Assembly: GCA_023427845.1 (NCBI GenBank)
Contig: JAEYZX010000155.1
Location: 1 to 14,872 of the forward strand
Length of the DNA: 14,872 bases
Direction of reading: 5' to 3'
Source: Bacteroidota bacterium
GTDB lineage: Bacteria; Bacteroidota; Bacteroidia; Flavobacteriales; Flavobacteriaceae
In this document: one piece after another, positions 13,848 to 14,872 of the stretch
Layout of the letters: every line of letters starts with the position of its first letter
Position numbering within the stretch: position 1 is the stretch's first letter
Translations under genes and position numbers: made by a program
The notes under the pieces: model-generated
Database searches by the model: none
The model's input: only the letters and a program-made list of their open reading frames with translations
What the model was told of the DNA's origin: nothing

Positions 13848-14872
13848 ATGAACAAAGTCATATTAATATTTTTTCTCCTCCCGATTTATGCGTTTTCGCA
13901 GAACGCTAACCGAAAATTCATCAGCCATTCCCAATCCGGAAACCGGTTCAACATCGAGACCTCCGACGGGAGTTATCGCATCCTTTTTTACACACCTGAA
14001 ATCGTCGAAACTTCGTTCATCCCAACAGGCGAGACTTTCAATTCCGAATCGCATGCGGTCGTACTCGAGCCTTCAACCACACAAATAACATTTTCCGAAA
14101 CCGAAGCCGCAATCAAGCTGCTTTCCAACGGGATTACCGTCGAAATCGGCAAATCGCCGTTCCAGATCACGTATTTTCACAACGGCCAAAAACTAGTTTC
14201 CGAGAAAGCCGGTTACTCCAAATCTGAATCAGGCGAACAAATAAATTTCAATCTCGACACCAGCGAAGCGCTTTTCGGCGGAGGCGCACGCGTACTCGGG
14301 ATGAACCGCCGAGGCAACCGGCTCCAACTCTACAACCGCGCGCATTACGGATACGGAACACGATCAGAGTTGATGAACTTCACGATTCCGATGGTACTTT
14401 CCTCAAAAATTTACGCAATCCATTTCGACAATGCGCCAATTGGCTACCTTGACCTCGACAGCAAAAACAACAACACGCTGACCTACGAAACCATCTCCGG
14501 ACGAAAAACCTACCAGGTTATCGCTGGCAATACATGGGACAACCTGATCGAAAACTATACACTCCTAACAGGCCGCCAGCCGCTTCCGCCGCGTTGGGCT
14601 TTTGGAAATTTTGCGAGCCGCTTTGGCTATCATTCCGAACGTGAAGTACGAGAAACCGTCGCCAAATTCAAAGCCGATAAAATTCCGCTTGACGCCATAA
14701 TCCTCGATTTGTACTGGTTCGGAAAAGAAGTCAAAGGCACAATGGGCAACCTTGCGTTCGACCGTGACAGCTTCCCTAATCCCGAAGCAATGATGGCCGA
14801 TTTCAGTAAACATGGCATAAAAACGGTGCTGGTCACCGAGCCGTTTATCTTAACCACATCCAACCGATGGAA
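13848..14872 (+). CDS. Secreted GH31 alpha-glucosidase (partial, C-terminus off the right edge)
   Basis: The frame opens at ATG 13848 and remains open for 341 codons to the window end. The N-terminus MNKVILIFFLLPIYAFS|Q is a signal peptide. An N-terminal GH31 beta-sandwich (about 25-235) includes ALFGGGARVLGMNRRGNRLQ (141-160), typical of the galactose-mutarotase-like domain of GH31. Then comes the start of the TIM barrel: LTGRQPLPPRWAFGNFASRFGY (240-261) and LDAIILDLYWFG (281-292). The catalytic nucleophile region lies beyond the window. Family members exceed 750 residues, so more than half is missing. It should release glucose from the non-reducing ends of malto-oligosaccharides outside the cytoplasm, complementing GH13. 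Alpha-xylosidase activity cannot be excluded from this part, but the locus favours alpha-glucosidase. Confidence 0.9.
   Translation, partial: MNKVILIFFLLPIYAFSQNANRKFISHSQSGNRFNIETSDGSYRILFYTPEIVETSFIPTGETFNSESHAVVLEPSTTQITFSETEAAIKLLSNGITVEIGKSPFQITYFHNGQKLVSEKAGYSKSESGEQINFNLDTSEALFGGGARVLGMNRRGNRLQLYNRAHYGYGTRSELMNFTIPMVLSSKIYAIHFDNAPIGYLDLDSKNNNTLTYETISGRKTYQVIAGNTWDNLIENYTLLTGRQPLPPRWAFGNFASRFGYHSEREVRETVAKFKADKIPLDAIILDLYWFGKEVKGTMGNLAFDRDSFPNPEAMMADFSKHGIKTVLVTEPFILTTSNRW

Noticed and set aside
13848..14872. Possible frameshifted or broken GH31 gene
   Set aside because: Codon-by-codon reading from 13848 gives an unbroken frame to the window edge. It lacks a stop only because the window ends.

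Overview
The window looks like a maltose/starch utilisation locus from a member of the Bacteroidota, most likely a Flavobacterium-like Flavobacteriaceae. The grounds are a SusC/SusD/SusE outer-membrane set with Bacteroidota-type lipoproteins, TAnnTTTG-like promoter elements, A-rich leaders without strong Shine-Dalgarno sites, and flavobacterial-style small dispersed repeats. No rRNA, tRNA or CRISPR array was seen. The first 21 bases look like residual Nextera/Tn5 adapter rather than genome, so the window probably begins at a contig end.

Layout. On the minus strand, 5161 down to 1, lies a tight susC-susD-susE operon; susE runs off the left edge. A 225-bp divergent regulatory region (5162-5386) carries a perfect 14-bp LacI-type palindrome. 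On the plus strand follow a LacI-family regulator (5387-6409), a 201-bp regulatory gap, and then a probable catabolic operon: an MFS maltose-type permease, beta-phosphoglucomutase, a GH65 maltose phosphorylase, a small RAYT-like protein without its catalytic residues, a secreted GH13 neopullulanase/cyclomaltodextrinase-type enzyme, a GxxExxY protein inside an inverted-repeat cassette, and the first 341 codons of a secreted GH31 alpha-glucosidase cut by the right edge.

Inferred pathway. SusCDE capture and import malto-oligosaccharides across the outer membrane. The exported GH13 and GH31 enzymes trim them to maltose and glucose. The MFS permease takes maltose into the cytoplasm, GH65 phosphorolyses it to glucose plus beta-glucose 1-phosphate, and beta-phosphoglucomutase makes glucose 6-phosphate. 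The LacI-type protein probably controls both divergent arms; this differs from the SusR control of the Bacteroides Sus system.

The least ordinary parts are the insertions in the catabolic operon. They are a small RAYT relative without HUH histidines or the C-terminal tyrosine region, a palindromic tandem repeat read in frame inside the GH13 signal-peptide n-region, and an inverted-repeat-bounded GxxExxY cassette placed exactly between GH13 and GH31. A 19-bp motif shared by the susC and permease leaders is also notable.
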